A DNA stretch of 64,000 nt from Actinoalloteichus hoggarensis (GCF_002234535.1 NZ_CP022521.1:5022001-5086000); one strand, 5' to 3'; positions 1 to 9,336 are shown, counted from the first letter of the stretch. Notes: generated from the sequence alone by a model not told the origin. A program made the numbers and translations.

Positions 1-1751
1 CCACCATCCAGCAGGAACAGGACCGGATCATCCGCTCGCCCCGGAGCGGGGTCCTCGTCGTCCAGGGCGGACCGGGTACCGGGAAGACCGCCGTCGCGCT
101 GCACCGCACCGCCTACCTCCTCTACACCCATCGCGATCAGCTGGCCAAGCGCGGCACGCTGGTCATCGGACCGAATCCGACGTTTCTGCACTACATCAGC
201 CAGGTCCTGCCCTCCCTCGGCGAGACCGGCGTGGTGCTCTCGACCGTCGCCGAGCTGTATCCGGGCATCACCGCGACCCGGCAGGAGCCCCCCGCCGTCG
301 CCGCCCTGAAGGGCGACGCGGCGATGATCAAGCTGATGGCCGCCGCGGTGAAGGACCGGCAGAGCGTGCCGAGAAAGCCGATCGAGCTTCAGATCGATCG
401 GGAGTCGGTCGTCATCGACCGCGCGATGGTCACCCAGGCACGCGGCCGGGCCAGACGCTCCCGACGCCCGCACAACGAGGCCAAGTCGATCTTCATCCGC
501 GAGATGCTCGGCTCGATGACCCTGCAGATCGCCGACCGGCTCGGCAGGCACCTGCTCGACCGCGCCGACCTCGACGAGATCAGGGAGGAGCTGGCCTCGG
601 ACGACGGCGTGCGCGCCACCCTCGACGAACTGTGGCCCACGTTGACGCCGGAACGGCTGCTGCGGGAGCTGTTCGACTCGCCCAAGCGACTGGCCACCGC
701 GGCCCGACGGCTCTACACCGAGGAGCAGTGCGCGGCGATGCTGCGTTCGGACGGCGACGGCTGGACCCCCGCCGACATCCCGCTGCTCGACGAGGCGGCC
801 GAACTGCTCGGCGAGGACACCAGGGCCGCCCGCAAGCAGGAGGAGCAGGCCCGACGCGCCGAGATCGCCTACGCGCAGGGGGTGCTGGACATCCTCGACA
901 TGGAGGAGGACCTCGATCCCGAACTGCTGCGCGCGGTGGACATCGTCGACGCCCATCAGCTGGCCTCCCGCCAGGAGGAACGGCGGTACGAGACCACCGC
1001 GGCCCGCGCCGCCGCCGACCGGACCTGGACCTACGGGCACGTCGTCGTCGACGAGGCACAGGAACTGTCGGCGATGGCCTGGCGGGTGTTGATGCGTCGC
1101 TGCCCCAGCAAGTCGATGACCCTGGTCGGCGATGTCGCGCAGACCGGCTCCCAGGGCGGCGCCGACTCCTGGTCGCAGGTCCTCGGGCCCTACGTCGCCG
1201 AGCGTTGGCGCCTGGAGGAGCTGACGGTGAACTATCGGACTCCAGCCGAGATCATGACCGTCGCGGGCGACGTCGCCGCCGCGATCGACCCCGATCTCCG
1301 AGCGCCGCGATCGGTCCGGGAGACCGGGGTCCCGCCGTGGTCGCTGCGGGTTCCGGCGGGCACCACGGCCAAGGCGTTGGCGGACCTGGTGGCCGAGGAG
1401 GTCGCCGAGGTCGGCGACGGCCGGATCGCGGTGCTCGTCCCGGCGGCACGTCTCGACGAGCTCACCACCGCACTCGCCGACGAGCCGTCCTCGGTCGCGA
1501 CGCCGGGCGCGTCCGGCGATCTGACGGCGCAGACCACGGTGCTCACGGTCGGGCAGGCGAAGGGGCTGGAGTTCGACTCGGTCCTCGTCGTCGAGCCGCA
1601 GCTGATCGTCGACGAGTCCCCGCGCGGCCTCAACGACCTCTACGTCGCCGTCACCAGGACCACTCGCAGGCTCGGCGTGCTGCACACCGACGACCTGCCC
1701 GACGTGCTGTCCGGCCTGCATGCCAGGGACGCCGCCGACGACCTGGGCTGA
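1..1751 (+). CDS. helR: HelR/HelD-like superfamily 1 ATPase, RNA polymerase-associated (5' end outside window)
   Basis: The open frame runs in from the left edge (codons start at base 3), so the N-terminus is missing. It begins with TIQQEQDRIIRSP followed by Walker A GGPGTGKT near bases 69-95, and Walker B VVVDEAQ near 1041-1061 before a motif III-like GDVAQTG. A UvrD-type C-terminal helicase module with VAVTRT lies near the end. HelD/HelR proteins bind RNA polymerase, remove it from nucleic acid or rifamycins and recycle it; helR confers rifamycin tolerance in Streptomyces. The family call rests on the Walker A context and LLYTHR/VIGPNPTFLHYI; a generic UvrD-like helicase is the alternative. 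Any rifamycin-associated promoter element would lie outside the window. Confidence 0.75.
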   Translation, partial: TIQQEQDRIIRSPRSGVLVVQGGPGTGKTAVALHRTAYLLYTHRDQLAKRGTLVIGPNPTFLHYISQVLPSLGETGVVLSTVAELYPGITATRQEPPAVAALKGDAAMIKLMAAAVKDRQSVPRKPIELQIDRESVVIDRAMVTQARGRARRSRRPHNEAKSIFIREMLGSMTLQIADRLGRHLLDRADLDEIREELASDDGVRATLDELWPTLTPERLLRELFDSPKRLATAARRLYTEEQCAAMLRSDGDGWTPADIPLLDEAAELLGEDTRAARKQEEQARRAEIAYAQGVLDILDMEEDLDPELLRAVDIVDAHQLASRQEERRYETTAARAAADRTWTYGHVVVDEAQELSAMAWRVLMRRCPSKSMTLVGDVAQTGSQGGADSWSQVLGPYVAERWRLEELTVNYRTPAEIMTVAGDVAAAIDPDLRAPRSVRETGVPPWSLRVPAGTTAKALADLVAEEVAEVGDGRIAVLVPAARLDELTTALADEPSSVATPGASGDLTAQTTVLTVGQAKGLEFDSVLVVEPQLIVDESPRGLNDLYVAVTRTTRRLGVLHTDDLPDVLSGLHARDAADDLG

Positions 1752-1770
1752 GGACCCGCGTCCGCCCGCC

Positions 1771-1998
1771 GGGGTCGCCTGCCGGGGGTCGCCTGCCGGG
1801 GGTCGTCTGCCGGGGGCCGTCTGCTGCGATCGCCTGCCAAGGTCGCCGGGGTCGCCTGCCGGAGTCGCATGCCGCGCACGTCTGCCGCGGCCGCCTGCCG
1901 GGATCGGCTGCCGTGCTCGCCTGCTGTGGCCGCCTGCCGGAGTCGCATGCCGCGCACGCCTACCGCGGCCGCCTACCGCGGCCGCCTGCCGGGGTCGA
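1771..1998. repeat. Degenerate tandem GC-rich repeat (GTCGCCTGCCGG-like units)
   Basis: The spacer after the HelR-like gene is built from imperfect units around CGCCTGCCGGGGTCG. A longer block containing GCCGGAGTCGCATGCCGCGC occurs twice, about 78 bases apart (near 1856 and 1934). All frames read through but give only Arg/Pro/Gly-rich text, so I treat it as non-coding minisatellite DNA. Confidence 0.7.
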
Positions 1999-2133
1999 GG
2001 ACGGGACGACCCTGGACGACGCGGGCCCGCAGGCGTGTCACGCGGAACCCGCGCCGGGCGGCTCGCCGACGGCCTCGCGCTCGCCAGGCCCTGCTAGCGT
2101 CGGCGGCCGCACCGTCTCCCAGGAAGGAAGCTC

Positions 2134-2733
2134 ATGATCACGCCGCCCGACGTCCGACCGGCCACCGAGGCGGACGTGCCTCGTGCGACGCAGACCCTCG
2201 GCGCGGCCTTCGGCGACTATCCCTACACGCGACACGTCGTCGACGAGCGGGACCACCTGCGACGGGTGACGCGCTTCCAGGAGCTGTTCCTGACGGAGGT
2301 CGGACTGCCGCACGGCCGGGTGTGGGTGGCCGACGGCGGCGACGCGGTGGCCGTGTGGACCACCCCGGACGCCGAGGACATCGGCGCGGTCTTCGCCCGG
2401 CTCGGCCCCGAGTTCGCGGAGCTGGCGGGCGAGCGCGCCGCCGCGTCCGCCGCGGCGGAGGCTGCGTTGGCACCGCACCGGCCGACCGAGCCCGCGTGGT
2501 TCCTCGGCACGGTGGGCGTCCATCCCGACAGCCAGGGCCGGGGACTGGGCACGGCGGTGCTCCGGCCCGGCATCGAGGCCGCCGAGGCCGCAGGCGTCAC
2601 CGCCTTCCTGGAGACGTCCACGGAACGCAACGTCGCCTTCTACCGACGACTCGGCTTCGTCGTCACCGCCGACGTCGCGCTGCCCGACGGCGGACCCCGT
2701 ACCTGGTGCATGGCCCGCGCGCCGATCCGCTGA
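2134..2733 (+). CDS. GNAT-family N-acetyltransferase
   Basis: A 199-residue protein with the acetyl-CoA-binding motif A as VGVHPDSQGRGLGTAVL near residues 127-143 and the conserved motif B stretch ERNVAFYRRLGF near 168-179. It should transfer an acetyl group from acetyl-CoA to a small molecule or protein amine; the substrate cannot be read from the sequence. The ATG follows an AGGAAGGAAG ribosome binding site. It stands alone between a repeat-rich spacer and a stretch of gene remnants. The family is secure, the substrate unknown. Confidence 0.85.
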   Translation: MITPPDVRPATEADVPRATQTLGAAFGDYPYTRHVVDERDHLRRVTRFQELFLTEVGLPHGRVWVADGGDAVAVWTTPDAEDIGAVFARLGPEFAELAGERAAASAAAEAALAPHRPTEPAWFLGTVGVHPDSQGRGLGTAVLRPGIEAAEAAGVTAFLETSTERNVAFYRRLGFVVTADVALPDGGPRTWCMARAPIR

Positions 2734-3333
2734 CGTCGACGCCGTCGCAGAGCAGGCGGATGCCGCGGCATGCCGAACCGGGGCGGTGCCCTCCTGGCCG
2801 GGCTGATGCGTCCGGGCCGGGCCGGCATGTCGTCGGCGCCGATCGACCATCGCTCTCCCCCGCAGCAGGCACCCGATGCCGATGGACCATGCGAGGCCGT
2901 GTGGTGAGCACGCCGGCGGCTGCGCCGGCCACACCGACGACCACGACGCCGTCGAAGGCGGGCCGTGGTGCGCCCATTCACCGCAGTACCGCCCGGCGGT
3001 GACGCTCGCCCAAGGCCCGACGCCGCTGCGGCACCAGCGGATGAACACCGACTGTGTGCCGGCGCCCATCGGATCGTCGTCGACTCCCGGCCGGCGATCC
3101 CCTGCCTGCGGTGCACGTCCGGACGGCCCGTGTCCGCGACGCCGCGTTCGCGGTGCTGATCGACCGCATCGACCGCTGGTCCGCGACAGGAGTGCCCGGA
3201 GGCCGAGCCGGTGTCCTGCACACCGACGCCCTCGGCCGCCTCGTCGCCCGACAGGCGAGCCGTCATGATCGCCCAGACCAGCGCCGTCGCCAGTGGCCTG
3301 GTCGATCCCTCCTGGCGATACGGGCCCCTGCGG

Positions 3334-3746
3334 CAGTGCACGGCGCGACCCTGGCCTACCGGGGCCGACTGCGCCAGGTCGCCGCATCCGAGTTCGAATA
3401 CGTCGTGTACGCCCACGGCCCTGACGGGGCGCCGGCCGCCGAAGAGATGGCAGATCACATCCTGGGGTGGGATCGCGCCGGCCGCCCGGCTCCGACCCTG
3501 CACGTCCTCCCGATCGACACACCCGACACCGATCTCCCGGAAGGGCCGGCGTTGAACAAGCGGCACAGCCGCGTGGTGTTCACGTGGCCTGCGAAGGAGC
3601 CGCCCCTCCCCGGGAAGCACCTTCTTCCTGCCAGCCCTGCCCCAAGGGGGCCACGCCAACCACGGACTCGCCCATGGCATCACCGTGAGCTCGGATGGCA
3701 AGCCCTCTGCGCAGGTCAGGTCGTCCTGCCGCAGTCAGGTACGTAA
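3334..3746 (+). pseudogene. C-terminal remnant of a FxLD-system / isoaspartate-type methyltransferase
   Basis: From about base 3334 one frame reads as normal protein: ATLAYRGRLRQV, then YVVYAHGPDGAPAAEEMADH, DRAGRPAPTLHVLPIDTP and LNKRHSRVVFTWP. From memory this resembles the C-terminal domain of protein-L-isoaspartate-like methyltransferases linked to FxLD lanthipeptide systems. No methyltransferase domain or start codon lies upstream; bases 2734-3333 carry only shadow-like frames. I therefore call it a truncated remnant. The family assignment is tentative; that this is a gene piece is better supported than its name. Confidence 0.4.
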
Positions 3747-3758
3747 GACACGCTCAAT

Positions 3759-4060
3759 TCAGCCGGGAAGGTGGGGCACGACCGGCGTGGTCGGCGTCGC
3801 CTCGGTGAAGGCGTTCCACAGCAGGTTGAGCGGGTGGTCGGCGGCGTAGCGGTCGCGGTCGCCTTTGCGGGCGAAGATGCCGGTGAGGATCTCCAGGCGG
3901 GGTTGGTAGTCGTCGGCGAGGTCGATCTTGCGCAGGCCCTGGCCAGGGAGCCGGCCATCGAGGGCGGCGTCGGCGACGCGTTCGGTGGTCAACAGGCAGC
4001 CGTGCAGCAACTGCGAGGTGAGGAGGTTGAGGCCGTAGTCGAGCGAGTCGATGTCGTGAC
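3759..4060 (-). pseudogene. C-terminal fragment of an unrecognised protein, beheaded at 4060
   Basis: On the minus strand a convincing protein text runs from WRHDIDSLDYGLNLLTSQLL (near 4054) to EATPTTPVVPHLPG and a TGA at 3759-3761. It is about 100 residues, mixed in composition, with no plausible start and no continuation beyond 4060, where an oppositely oriented gene fragment begins. An ATG at 4010 lies inside the conserved-looking text and is probably not the native start. I do not recognise the family. Confidence 0.45.
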
Positions 4061-4549
4061 GCCACCGCCGAGAAGACCGACCGCAAGAAGACCTGGATCC
4101 AGCGCTTCGGCCGCGCCCTCGACAACACGACCAGCTCGGCGCCGCTGCTGCTGCTCGGCGACCTCAACGTGCTCGAACCCAGCCACACCCCGGCGCACCG
4201 GGGCCAGTTCGCGCCGTTCGAGTACGCCTTCTACAGCGGCCTGACCGACCGACACGGCCTGCTCGACCTGTTCCGGCACCTGCACCCCGACCGGGTCGAG
4301 CACAGTTGGGCCCGCCGCGCGGACCTGGGCTACCGCTACGACCACGCCCACGGCTCGGCAGCCTTGACCGAGGTGCTCAGCGGCTGCGAGTACGTCCACG
4401 AGACCAGGGAACTCACCGCGGACGGCACCCGGCTCACCGACCATTCCGGACTCGCCGTGCGCCTGGCGCTGACCGCGACCAGCACACTGCTACCGTCGGA
4501 CCCCGCCACGGCGGCCACGCCTGGCGAGCCGGAGCCCACCCTGTTCTAA
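4061..4549 (+). pseudogene. C-terminal half of an endonuclease/exonuclease/phosphatase (EEP) family protein
   Basis: The frame opens abruptly at 4061 with ATAEKTDRKKTWIQRFGRAL, followed by the EEP metal/catalytic motif LLLLGDLNVLEP (near 4140-4175) and the C-terminal catalytic TDHSGLAVRL (near 4435-4465). These match the second half of DNase I/AP-endonuclease-like folds. The N-terminal half with the catalytic glutamate is absent and an in-frame stop lies at 4028-4030. The fragment abuts a minus-strand fragment at the same base, which points to a deletion or rearrangement junction. Its 3' end is intact and the Nudix gene follows 76 bases later. Confidence 0.65.
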
Positions 4550-4625
4550 CCTCGCCGGCCGGGTTCGCGGTCGGCTGCCAGAGCACACGCCCCGTCAGCC
4601 GAGACCGCAAGGAACCAGCCGCAGC

Positions 4626-5123
4626 ATGACCGCCTCGACCAGCACCGTCACGCCCCGCATCGGCGCCCGCGTCCTGCTGCAGGACCCCGCCGACCGCGTG
4701 CTGCTCATCCACGCCCTCGACCCCGCCGACACCGCACACCACTGGTGGGAGCTGCCCGGCGGCGGCCTAGACGAGGGCGAAGACCTCCAGACCGCGGCCC
4801 GCCGCGAGGTCGCCGAGGAGACCGGAATCATGCTCCCCACCCTGAGCCGCGAGCTGTGGGTGCGCGAATCCCGGTTCTGCTACATGGGTCGCGACCACCA
4901 CCGCATCGAGCACGTGTTCCTCGGCCGCACCTCCACTACCACGCCGGAGGTCGCGCTGCGGCCCACCGAGAACGAGAAGGCCGGGCTGATCGAACGCCGC
5001 TGGTGGCCGGCCGACGAGCTGCGGCAGTGCACGGACAAGCTCCTGCCCGCCGAACTGCCCGCCCTGCTCGACGACCTGCTCGCCGACCGTTTCAGCCCCA
5101 CGCCCCTGACCCTCACCGACTGA
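4626..5123 (+). CDS. Nudix hydrolase
   Basis: A 165-residue protein with a complete Nudix box (Gx5Ex7REVAEETGI) near residues 41-63, which binds Mg2+ and hydrolyses nucleoside diphosphate-linked compounds. The flanks ARVLLQDPADRVLLIHALD and HHWWELPGGG are the usual beta-strand context. An AAGGA precedes the ATG by about 10 bases. It sits directly behind the EEP remnant and may have been its operon partner. Substrate unknown; the fold is certain. Confidence 0.9.
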   Translation: MTASTSTVTPRIGARVLLQDPADRVLLIHALDPADTAHHWWELPGGGLDEGEDLQTAARREVAEETGIMLPTLSRELWVRESRFCYMGRDHHRIEHVFLGRTSTTTPEVALRPTENEKAGLIERRWWPADELRQCTDKLLPAELPALLDDLLADRFSPTPLTLTD

Positions 5124-5904
5124 TCCGATCTGTGTCAATGTCGGGCTCTGGTCACACATCAGCGCCGCGACGGTGTCTTCGGCGTCGCTGTGGTCGCGCC
5201 CGCGGTTCCTCCCGTTCCGCCCATGCCTGGTACCGGGCGGCGTCACGGTGCTGGGCTTCGGCAACCAGTTCTTGAATGCGTTGTCGCAAAACGAGGTCTC
5301 CGGATCGACCGACCTGCTGTCCAAGGCCGCGTTCACACTTCGTCCTTGAGCCACCCTCGATCCTGGCGGGGCTGGTCGCGACCCGGCGCGGGCCGGTTCC
5401 AGGTCGACTACGAGACTCGCCGCACTAGCCGTGGTACCTGACTCGCGCCGACGGTGCTGCATGCTCCTCCGAGCAGGCACGCCGGCCGCGGTCGGCTCGG
5501 CCGATCCGGCCGGCTGTCGCGACGGAAGACTCCCCGTCGACCCGTCGCGGCCTGCCGTGCCGCGTCGACAGGGATTGGCGCGATCGTTCGCAGCCGCCGG
5601 CGGAACACGCTGGGCGAATCACGAAACGATCAGGGCGGCCGGCGACGGATCTCGACATCGCGCCCCACGGAATGTCCCGGAATCCGCGTCGCATGCATTG
5701 CCGAACGAAGATCAGGTGATTTAAGGTCGGCTCGCCGCCGCCATTCTCGACCTCCTCGAAAAGACACCGTACCGGCGATGATTCCGCGGACATTCCTCGT
5801 CGAGACGCGGACGACGACATCCGACAGGCCCACCCGGCCGCGGCGTGCGTCTCGACGCGCGCTGTCGGTGCGGCGGACCACCCGGACCGTAGGAGAGGAC
5901 GATC
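5124..5904. other. Long gene-poor stretch, no supported gene
   Basis: About 780 bases between the Nudix and GH16 genes. Open frames exist in several phases but have shadow-like composition and no ribosome binding site. A slightly AT-richer patch lies near 5695-5725. I see no RNA gene, repeat or recognisable remnant; the GH16 promoter must lie at its right end. Confidence 0.5.
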
Positions 5905-6855
5905 ATGATCTCAGCCATGACCTTGCGTCGCGGGGCCCTGCGCTCACTCCTCGCCGTCGCCGCCGTCGGACTCGTTCCGGCGGGCGTCGCCGCGGCGGGT
6001 CACGCCACGACGTCCGAGGCCGCGCTGCCTGCCGGAACGGAGGCCGCCGCCCAGACCGCCGTCCTGTTCGACGACTTCGACTACACCACGCACACCGATC
6101 CCCGCCTGCGGGAACGCGGTTGGACGGTCCGCTCCTACGGTGGCGGGCCCGGCGTGGGCGGCGATACCTGGGCACCGGAGAACGTCGGCTTCGTCGACGG
6201 CGACGGCGGCCGGGTGCTGCGGCTGGAGGCCACCACCGACGGCACCGAGGCGGGCACCGCGCAGGCCGAGATCCTGCACCAGCGGAAGTTCCACCACGGC
6301 ACCTACGCGGCCAGGGTCCGGTTCACCGACACGCCGGTGAGCGGACCGGACGGCGACGAACTCGTGCAGGCCTTCTTCACGATCACGCCCCTGCGCTTCC
6401 CTGACGACCCGGAGTACGGGGAGCTGGACTTCGAGTACCTGCCCAACGGGGGCTGGGGGCAGGCCGACTCGGCGCTGTTCCTGACCAGCTGGGAGACCTA
6501 CGATCCGGCGGGCGACGCACGCAACGAGTCGACCGCGGTCCCCGGCGGGCAGGCGGGCTGGCACGATCTCGTCGTCCAGGCCGACGGGACGAGCCTGCGG
6601 TATCACGTCGACGGGCGGCTGGTCGCCGAGCACAGCGGCGACGTGTATCCCGACACGCCGATGGCGATTCACTTCAACCAGTGGTTCATCGAGACCGGCT
6701 TCCTCGACAGCCCCGTGTCGCGCACCTGGGAACAGCAGGTCGACTGGGTGTACCACGCGAAGGACGAGATCGTGAGCCCCGATGAGGTCCTCGCCGAGGT
6801 GGCGGGCTATCGCGGAGCGGGCGTCGGACACGTGGACACCGTCCCCGCGCCGTGA
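5905..6855 (+). CDS. Secreted glycoside hydrolase family 16-like protein
   Basis: A 316-residue protein with a signal peptide: Arg near residue 8, hydrophobic SLLAVAAVGLVPAGVAAAG to about residue 33, Ala-rich cleavage region. The mature part is a GH16 beta-jelly roll: FDDFDY at its start, GTYAARVRFTD, and the catalytic signature GELDFEYLP (E-x-D-x-E pattern) near residues 172-180, then LRYHVDGRLVAEH and MAIHFNQWF. GH16 enzymes cleave beta-1,3/1,4-glucans and related polysaccharides outside the cell. The start follows AGGAGAGG. It is a single gene, and the exact glucan specificity cannot be read. Confidence 0.8.
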   Translation: MISAMTLRRGALRSLLAVAAVGLVPAGVAAAGHATTSEAALPAGTEAAAQTAVLFDDFDYTTHTDPRLRERGWTVRSYGGGPGVGGDTWAPENVGFVDGDGGRVLRLEATTDGTEAGTAQAEILHQRKFHHGTYAARVRFTDTPVSGPDGDELVQAFFTITPLRFPDDPEYGELDFEYLPNGGWGQADSALFLTSWETYDPAGDARNESTAVPGGQAGWHDLVVQADGTSLRYHVDGRLVAEHSGDVYPDTPMAIHFNQWFIETGFLDSPVSRTWEQQVDWVYHAKDEIVSPDEVLAEVAGYRGAGVGHVDTVPAP

Positions 6856-7044
6856 TCGGCGCGGCACCCTGACCGCGCTCGGGCCCGGTGAGGCCGTGGG
6901 CAGCGACCGCCGCCGGGCCGAGCGGCCTTTCGCTTCGCGGTGCCGCGCGGCGTCGGGGCGAGGACGCGGGCGGTTCCCGTTCCCATCCACTGGACCAGGT
7001 GATGACTGCCGGTCCCACCACCGGAGCGAAGCGCAGTCAACCGA

Positions 7045-7057
7045 CTACTGTCAGTAG
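7045..7057. promoter_or_regulatory. Perfect palindrome CTACTG-T-CAGTAG
   Basis: A 6+1+6 perfect inverted repeat stands about 170 bases upstream of the EgtA-like start in an otherwise featureless 372-base gap (6856-7227). Its size fits a dimeric repressor site. It may be chance; no matching regulator is identified. Confidence 0.3.
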
Positions 7058-7227
7058 AGCCGTCTCGATTCGCGTGGGAAAGGAGACACGAGTGGGTGCT
7101 CCCCGACCGGCGGGGCCCGGGCGTCGTTCGCACAGTCGCGTTCCGGGCCTCGCAGCAGCAGGCCCTGCCGGTCTCGCTCGGGGCCCACGACGGCGATCGA
7201 TCCGCTGAGGCGAACGAAGGAGAGGCC

Positions 7228-8586
7228 ATGAGCGTGTCGACGTCCGAACCGCTGACCGAGACGGACCTGCGGTCGCCGTTCCTCCGACCTCCCGACGCGG
7301 CCGAGCGGATCGGCGTCGAGATCGAGATCGCCGTCGTCGATCCGGCCACCGGGCGAGCGGTCCCCTATCTCGGCGAGTACGGCATGGAACGGCTGCTGGC
7401 GGTCCTGCTCGCCGAGATCGGCGGGGAGCCGATCCGGGATCGCGGTCACCTCACCGGACTCCGGCCCGCCGCGGGCTTCTCGCTCACCCTGGAGCACGGC
7501 GGCGCGCTGGAGTACTCGTCGGCCCCCGGAGACGACCTGGCCACCGTGGTCGGACGGATGCGGGAGTCGTTGGCCTGGGTCGCCGAGATCGCCGCGCGGC
7601 TCGGCATGGCCCTCATGCCGGGCGGCAACCTGCCCTTCGATCTCGTGCATCAGATCACGCGCGTGCCCAAGGCCAGGGGCGATCGGATGGCGGAGTACTT
7701 CGACTCGCTCGGCGAGGCCGGCAGGCTCGGACCGACCGTGATGACCACGGCGCTGTCGACGCAGGCGACGCTGGACTATCTCGACGAGGACGACCTGCGG
7801 GCGAAGATCCGCATGCAGGCGGCGGCGTCCCCGGTGATCGCCGCGCTGTCGGTGAACTCCCCGCTCGCGGGGGGTGCGCCCTCCGGCGTGCTGTCGCACC
7901 GGGGCCGATGCTGGCAGCGGACCGATCCGACCCGCTGCGGTCTCCTGCCGCCCGCGCTGCGCGAGGACATGCGGATTCAGGACTTCGTCGACTGGGCGGC
8001 GGACCTGCCGATGATGTACCACCGCATCGCCGAGGACGACTACCGGCGAGGCCCCGACCGGCCGTTCCGGGAGCTGCTGGCCGCAGGCTTCGCCGACGGA
8101 ACCCTGCCGGACCTCGCGGACTGGCGGGCACACCTGTCCCAGATCTGGACCGACGTCCGACTGCGCGAGACCCTGGAGCTGCGGGCCGCCGACGGCCCCT
8201 GCTGGCCGCACTCCCCGGCGATCCCGGCGCTGTGGGTCGGACTCAGCTATCACCCGCCGTCCCGCGACGCCGCCTGGCGCCTCCTCAAGTCGTATCGACC
8301 CGCCGACCTGCGGGCGGCGTCGGAGCAGTCGATCCGGCACGGCCTCGCGGCACGGATCGGAGGCGACTCCGTCCGCGAGCAGGCGGCCGAGCTGCTTCGG
8401 CTGGCCCGCGAGGGTCTGGAGGCTCGGGTCCGCGCCGGAGTGGAGCGGCCGGAGGTGGTCGCCTATCTCGATCCGCTGGTCGCGGTGGCCGAGAGCGGTC
8501 GCACGTTCGCGGAGGAGACGCTGGCCCGCTGGCACGGCGACCTCGCGGGCGACCCGGCGCGTTATGTCGCGGCCCATCGGATCTGA
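7228..8586 (+). CDS. egtA: EgtA-like glutamate-cysteine ligase (GCS2 family)
   Basis: A 452-residue protein of the glutamate-cysteine ligase 2 family. It joins Glu to Cys to form gamma-glutamylcysteine, the first step of ergothioneine synthesis in actinobacteria. Seen: IGVEIEIAVVDPATG near the start, LTLEHGGALEYSSAP near residues 90-104, MPGGNLPFD and MMYHRIAEDD. The start at 7228 is chosen because AAGGAGAGG lies just upstream and because the family text starts there; the frame is open 132 bases further upstream without support. No egtB-E neighbours are present, so assignment to ergothioneine rather than another gamma-glutamyl product is inference. Confidence 0.75.
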   Translation: MSVSTSEPLTETDLRSPFLRPPDAAERIGVEIEIAVVDPATGRAVPYLGEYGMERLLAVLLAEIGGEPIRDRGHLTGLRPAAGFSLTLEHGGALEYSSAPGDDLATVVGRMRESLAWVAEIAARLGMALMPGGNLPFDLVHQITRVPKARGDRMAEYFDSLGEAGRLGPTVMTTALSTQATLDYLDEDDLRAKIRMQAAASPVIAALSVNSPLAGGAPSGVLSHRGRCWQRTDPTRCGLLPPALREDMRIQDFVDWAADLPMMYHRIAEDDYRRGPDRPFRELLAAGFADGTLPDLADWRAHLSQIWTDVRLRETLELRAADGPCWPHSPAIPALWVGLSYHPPSRDAAWRLLKSYRPADLRAASEQSIRHGLAARIGGDSVREQAAELLRLAREGLEARVRAGVERPEVVAYLDPLVAVAESGRTFAEETLARWHGDLAGDPARYVAAHRI

Positions 8587-8602
8587 GACGGCCAGGCTCG
8601 CC

Positions 8603-8633
8603 CGGCGGCGGCGCCCCGGCGGGCTCGCCGCCG
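8603..8633 (+). terminator. Hairpin after the EgtA-like gene
   Basis: CGGCGGCG (8603-8610) pairs with CGCCGCCG (8626-8633) over a 15-base loop, 16 bases after the stop codon. There is no U-tract, as is usual in such GC-rich genomes. Confidence 0.4.
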
Positions 8634-8685
8634 CCCCCGTGCCCCATGGTCGAGGCCGGACGTCGACGGGGAGCGGACGTCGGCC

Positions 8686-8733
8686 GGGTCCGAGCTACGG
8701 CGGGTCCGAGCTACGGCGGGTCCGAGCGTCGGT
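8686..8733. repeat. Three tandem 16-base units (GGGTCCGAGCTACGGC)
   Basis: Units at 8686-8701 and 8702-8717 are identical; the third, 8718-8733, is diverged (GGGTCCGAGCGTCGGT). It lies in the 324-base gap before the anti-sigma gene; the rest of that gap shows nothing else. Confidence 0.75.
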
Positions 8734-8910
8734 GGGCTCGGACCTCGATTTCACCCTGGTCGCCGTCCTCCGGTCGCATCACGGCGACGGACGAAACCGG
8801 CGGGGGCCGCCGGTTCACCACCGTGTCAGCCTTACGACTAGGTTGCAGGAGCGAGACGCCTCGACATGGGCGGCGGCGACGCCGACGCCAGGCCACTGAG
8901 GAGATGAACC

Positions 8911-9336
8911 GTGACAGAGCCAGAGACCGTCGCAAGAACGGCGTCCGCCGGTCTGGTCGAAGTACAGGTGGGCGCCGTGGCCGCACAGGTGCCGATCCTG
9001 CGGACCGTCGCGGCGGACATCGCCATGCGTGAGGATCTCGACCTCGACGCGATCGACGACCTCCGGATGGCCGTCGACGAAGCCTGCTCGCTGCTGGTCT
9101 CCATCGCCGCGCCCGAGGCGCGGCTGACGTGCTGCTTCCTTCCCAGTGAGCAGGACATCACCATCACCGCGGAGGTCCGGTCCCGCGTCGACCGGCCCGA
9201 CTTCACCGACGCGATGGGCTGGCAGGTGCTGTCGGCACTGACCGACTCGGTGACCGATCACGTCGAGCCGTCCGGAGACGGTGACCTCGTGCGGATCGAA
9301 CTGGTGCGCCGGAGGACCGAACAGGCGGATCGATGA
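8911..9336 (+). CDS. RsbW-like ATP-binding anti-sigma factor
   Basis: A 141-residue GHKL-type protein starting at GTG 8911. It overlaps the sigma gene by ATGA (9333-9336), the classic arrangement of an anti-sigma factor with its cognate SigF. It should bind the sigma factor and hold it inactive until an anti-anti-sigma (STAS) protein takes its place. The N-box region reads DLRMAVDEACSLLVSI: the usual Mg2+-binding Asn of RsbW kinases appears as Leu, so kinase activity may be weak or absent. The ATP-lid region is short. Family confidence is high because of the context. Confidence 0.8.
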   Translation: MTEPETVARTASAGLVEVQVGAVAAQVPILRTVAADIAMREDLDLDAIDDLRMAVDEACSLLVSIAAPEARLTCCFLPSEQDITITAEVRSRVDRPDFTDAMGWQVLSALTDSVTDHVEPSGDGDLVRIELVRRRTEQADR

